In this document: one piece after another, positions 7,046 through 7,499 of the stretch
How the letters are laid out: each line of letters opens with the position of its first letter
Position numbering within the stretch: the stretch's first letter is position 1
NCBI GenBank assembly: GCA_000635535.1
Contig: JFMF01000001.1
Span: 1-7,499, forward strand
Origin: Prochlorococcus sp. scB243_496M6
Lineage (GTDB): Bacteria > Cyanobacteriota > Cyanobacteriia > PCC-6307 > Cyanobiaceae
DNA length: 7,499 bases
Direction: 5' to 3'
Notes under the pieces: model-generated
What the model saw: only the letters and a program-made list of their open reading frames with translations
Told to the model about the DNA's origin: nothing
The model's database searches: none
Translations under genes and position numbers: made by a program

Positions 7046-7499
7046 ATGACTTTGCGTGTTGCAATTAACGGCTTTGGCAGAATTGGTCGAAACTTTATGC
7101 GTTGTTGGCTTAGTAGAGGGGCTTACACCAATATTGAAGTAGTAGGAATTAACGTTACCTCAGATCCTAAGACTAATGCTCATCTATTAAAATATGACTC
7201 AGTCCTTGGTCAACTTGATGGTGTAGACATTCAATATACTGACGATACTTTTGTAATTAATAACAAAACAATTAAGTGTTTCTCTGATAGAAACCCATTG
7301 AATCTCCCTTGGAAAGACTGGGGTGTTGATTTGGTTATTGAATCTACTGGAGTATTTAATACAGATGTAGGTGCAAGTAAGCACTTAGAGGTGGGAGCAA
7401 AAAAAGTTATCTTAACTGCTCCCGGCAAAGGCGATGGAGTTGGTACTTATGTTGTTGGAGTTAATGCTGATACATATAAACACAAAGATTATGACATTT
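7046..7499 (+). CDS. gap2: Photosynthetic-type glyceraldehyde-3-phosphate dehydrogenase Gap2 (3' end cut by window edge)
   Basis: NAD(P)H-dependent GAPDH that reduces 1,3-bisphosphoglycerate to glyceraldehyde-3-phosphate in the Calvin cycle; cytosolic in cyanobacteria. Only 151 codons of a ~340-residue protein are present, covering the N-terminal nucleotide-binding domain. Seen are [10 protein letters not shown] (7-16), [10 protein letters not shown] (46-55), [10 protein letters not shown] (80-89), ESTGVF (99-104), [12 protein letters not shown] (118-129) and VVGVN (136-140). The catalytic SCTTN motif would fall a few residues beyond the edge. The [15 protein letters not shown] and RNPLNLPW segments resemble cyanobacterial Gap2 and chloroplast GapA/B rather than glycolytic Gap1. 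The segment INVTSDP puts Val37 where most GAPDHs have the Asp that binds the adenosine ribose of NAD. Thr38, which corresponds to the NADP-binding Thr33 of chloroplast GapA, is kept. The start follows a 193-bp intergenic region. Confidence 0.95.
   Translation, partial: MTLRVAINGFGRIGRNFMRCWLSRGAYTNIEVVGINVTSDPKTNAHLLKYDSVLGQLDGVDIQYTDDTFVINNKTIKCFSDRNPLNLPWKDWGVDLVIESTGVFNTDVGASKHLEVGAKKVILTAPGKGDGVGTYVVGVNADTYKHKDYDI

Noticed and set aside
7199..7428. Two short minus-strand open frames opposite gap2
   Set aside because: Both are antisense to a well-conserved GAPDH coding region, overlap each other in different frames, and show no recognisable protein features.
1..7499. Mobile element, phage, defence, CRISPR or toxin-antitoxin system
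   Set aside because: Nearly all of the window is accounted for by recognisable housekeeping genes; no direct-repeat arrays, transposase or integrase motifs, tRNA-like attachment sites or unexplained coding regions were seen.

Overview
The window looks like a piece of core chromosome from a small, AT-rich marine picocyanobacterium, most likely a high-light-adapted Prochlorococcus. Three things suggest this: strongly AT-biased sequence and codon use, very tight gene packing (start/stop overlaps and gaps of 15-27 bp), and a photosynthetic-type (Gap2-like) GAPDH beside murC-murB-ybaB and grpE-dnaJ. The genus is an inference from gene order and composition as I remember them. No database search was run.

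Layout. A partial tRNA-dihydrouridine synthase gene (dusA type) runs leftward off the left edge. Starting 24 bp away on the other strand is msrB, a methionine-R-sulfoxide reductase with a Tat-like N-terminal leader. A small GC-rich hairpin follows msrB. Next is a compact rightward cluster: grpE, dnaJ, a TusA-family small protein and rsgA. Spacing inside it is 27 bp, then a 1-nt overlap, then an 11-nt overlap. rsgA collides tail-to-tail with a leftward operon, its last 35 nt overlapping the end of ybaB/ebfC. That operon reads murC, murB, ybaB with gaps of 15 and 17 bp. A 193-bp AT-rich divergent intergenic region separates murC from gap2 (rightward, cut by the right edge).

How the genes fit together. 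GrpE and DnaJ are the nucleotide-exchange factor and J-protein for DnaK, which is not in the window. RsgA is a late 30S ribosome-assembly GTPase, so this cluster joins protein folding with ribosome biogenesis. The TusA-like protein probably moves sulfur, but its target is unknown. MurC and MurB are consecutive cytoplasmic steps in UDP-MurNAc-peptide synthesis (MurB makes UDP-MurNAc, MurC adds L-Ala). YbaB is a small nucleoid-associated protein. MsrB repairs oxidised protein methionine, and Gap2 is the Calvin-cycle GAPDH.

Novelty. I see no mobile element, CRISPR array, phage gene, toxin-antitoxin pair, tRNA or rRNA, and no convincing undescribed system. The points worth a second look are modest: a Val where GAPDHs normally have the NAD-binding Asp, a possibly exported MsrB lacking one usual cysteine, overlapping convergent genes, a non-ATG murC start, and an A9/T9 palindrome in the murC-gap2 intergenic region.
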